Origin: Candidatus Omnitrophota bacterium
GTDB taxonomy: Bacteria; Omnitrophota; Gorgyraeia; Gygaellales; Profunditerraquicolaceae
DNA length: 6,134 nt
Assembly: GCA_018825725.1 (NCBI GenBank)
Contig: JAHKBC010000030.1
Coordinates: forward strand, 1-6,134
Direction: 5' to 3'
The notes under the pieces were generated by a model, which saw nothing but the letters and a program-made list of their open reading frames with translations, did no database searches and was not told where the DNA came from. Below, in pieces: positions 4,948-6,134 of this stretch. A program made the position numbers and the translations under genes. The number at the start of each line of letters is the position of its first letter. Position 1 is the first letter of the stretch.

Positions 4948-6134
4948 TCATCCAATCTTCACTTCCACTGAATGCTCTACTCGATCATCAATGAGCCGTA
5001 CAACCATTTCCTTCTGCGCGATACCATCCACCTCAATAGACATTATACGATCTGACGATCCTGAGCACACAAAAATAATATGATAGAAGGTTTCCCGATA
5101 CCGGTAATGCAGCTTCCAAGAGAACCAACCCGCGGGAAGGCACGGCTCGAAATAAATCCTATCCACTTTCAACCGAATCCCCAGCAAATGCTTCACGATA
5201 AGCTGATACATCCAAGACGCGGATCCAGTGTACCAGGTCCATCCCCCGCGTCCGGCAAGACCAAGAGAGGCATACACATCTGCAGCCATTACGAACGGCT
5301 CCACTTTGTAAACAGCGCACTTATCCGCAGTATCGCAATGATGCACCGGGTTGATCATATCGAGCAACTCCCAAGCCCGCTTTTTATCCCCTAAAACCGC
5401 GAACGCGATCGCCGCCCAGACCGCAGCATGCGTGTACTGTCCTCCGTTCTCCCTCACGCCGGGGACATAGCCTTTGATGTATCCCGGGTTAGGGAAAGCC
5501 TTATTAAAAGGAGGGTCAAACAATCTCACCAGCGCGTGTTTCCTGTCGACAAGCTGCCGGTCCACCTGATCCATGGCCCTTCGGGCCCTTTCCCGCTGAG
5601 CCGCACCTGAAAGAACCGCCCAGGATTGTGGGATCGAATCGATCCGGCATTCACTATTCAAGGAAGAACCCAAAGGATCCCCATTATCAAAATAGGCCCG
5701 GCGATACCACTCGCCGTCCCAAGCATGCTCTTCAATATTCCTGGCGAGTTTCCCTGCCTCCTCAACACAGAACTCCGAAAAAACCTTATCCCCATGCTTA
5801 GCTGCCAAGACCGCCATCGACTTAAGAATATCGAAAAGAAAAAAAGCAAGCCAGACGCTTTCGCCTTTTCCTTCGCGCCCAACCATATTCATCCCGTCAT
5901 TCCAATCCCCGCTTCCCATAAGAGGAAGGCCATGAATGCCGAACTTCAACCCTCTTTTCACGCTTAAAACACAATGATCATAAAGTGTCGCGGCACGAGA
6001 GGAGATTTTTGGCATATTATAGTAAGATTCTTCTCCCTGCTTGAGCAGGGGCCCTTCCAGGAATCCGACCGTTTCATCAAGAATCCCTGTATCTCCGATC
6101 TTTTCGACATACAGACAGGTCACGAACGGAAGCC
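4948..6134 (-). CDS. cyclic beta-1,2-glucan synthase-type GH94 protein, C-terminal part (5' end outside window)
   Basis: The reading frame is open to the window edge (the upstream codons give LPFV), and the GTG at 6123 is an internal valine, so the gene is incomplete at its start. About 395 residues are visible. They match the (alpha/alpha)6 barrel and C-terminal sheet of GH94 phosphorylases. Numbering from 6123, motifs are HGLPLMGSGDWNDGMN (64-79, with the GDWND motif that holds the general-acid Asp in GH94), GKGESVWLAFFL (85-96), NPGYIKGYVPGVRENGGQYT (212-231), YKVEPFVMAADVY (272-284) and GRGGWTWYTGSASWMY (291-306). These wordings fit NdvB/ChvB cyclic glucan synthases better than cellobiose phosphorylase. 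In those roughly 2,800-residue inner-membrane enzymes this module sets glucan length by phosphorolysis. A stand-alone GH94 phosphorylase cannot be excluded. Its base composition is clearly more GC-rich than the genes downstream. Confidence 0.88.
   Translation of the reverse strand, partial: LPFVTCLYVEKIGDTGILDETVGFLEGPLLKQGEESYYNMPKISSRAATLYDHCVLSVKRGLKFGIHGLPLMGSGDWNDGMNMVGREGKGESVWLAFFLFDILKSMAVLAAKHGDKVFSEFCVEEAGKLARNIEEHAWDGEWYRRAYFDNGDPLGSSLNSECRIDSIPQSWAVLSGAAQRERARRAMDQVDRQLVDRKHALVRLFDPPFNKAFPNPGYIKGYVPGVRENGGQYTHAAVWAAIAFAVLGDKKRAWELLDMINPVHHCDTADKCAVYKVEPFVMAADVYASLGLAGRGGWTWYTGSASWMYQLIVKHLLGIRLKVDRIYFEPCLPAGWFSWKLHYRYRETFYHIIFVCSGSSDRIMSIEVDGIAQKEMVVRLIDDRVEHSVEVKIG

Noticed and set aside
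5658..5882. A 74-codon minus-strand frame inside the GH94 gene
   Set aside because: It lies in a different frame within intact, conserved GH94 coding sequence and shows no family features.
5080..5967. Plus-strand open frames of 60 to 113 codons (5080-5394, 5428-5610, 5626-5967) opposite the GH94 gene
   Set aside because: They are antisense to a strongly conserved coding region, have no recognisable domain and follow from its GC-rich codon use.

Overview
The window reads as a piece of a bacterial chromosome in which every supported gene is on the minus strand. I think it comes from an uncultured, environmental, Omnitrophota-like or deltaproteobacterial-type genome. The hints are the mosaic of soluble receiver and histidine kinase proteins, a cyclic beta-1,2-glucan synthase-type gene, a COG0701 permease and a REP-like GGGGACGTCCCC repeat. 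No rRNA or other taxonomic marker is present, so the lineage is a guess.

Layout in transcription order (right to left). From 6134 to 4948 runs the C-terminal part of a GH94 protein of the cyclic beta-1,2-glucan synthase (NdvB/ChvB) type; its start lies outside the window. A 97-base gap follows with a near-consensus sigma-70 promoter (TTGACA, 17 bases, TACAAT) that should drive a stand-alone receiver protein (4850-4464). An AT-rich gap of about 380 bases (4463-4085) holds several palindromes and at most a weak promoter. It leads into a tight three-gene cluster: a soluble receiver-GAF-HisKA-HATPase kinase (best start TTG at 4084, not ATG at 4159), a single-domain receiver (2432-2058), and an S-adenosylmethionine hydrolase of the DUF62 family (2046-1261). 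The gaps between these genes are 5 and 11 bases.

Next comes a roughly 110-base inverted-repeat element resembling a REPIN or small MITE (1144-1250). After it lie a 51-residue cysteine-rich protein (1129-974), too short to be picked up by usual length cut-offs, and an overlapping COG0701/ArsP-type permease (986-33). These two look translationally coupled and may form a small metal(loid) or thiol-linked export unit.

Working together: the kinase and two lone receivers carry phosphoacceptor aspartates but no DNA-binding or enzymatic output domain, which suggests a phosphorelay or protein-protein signalling. The SAM hydrolase may be co-transcribed with them, but a functional link is not shown. 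I found no CRISPR array, tRNA, rRNA, integrase or transposase. The most unusual items are the REPIN-like element and the small CCC/CC protein overlapping the permease.
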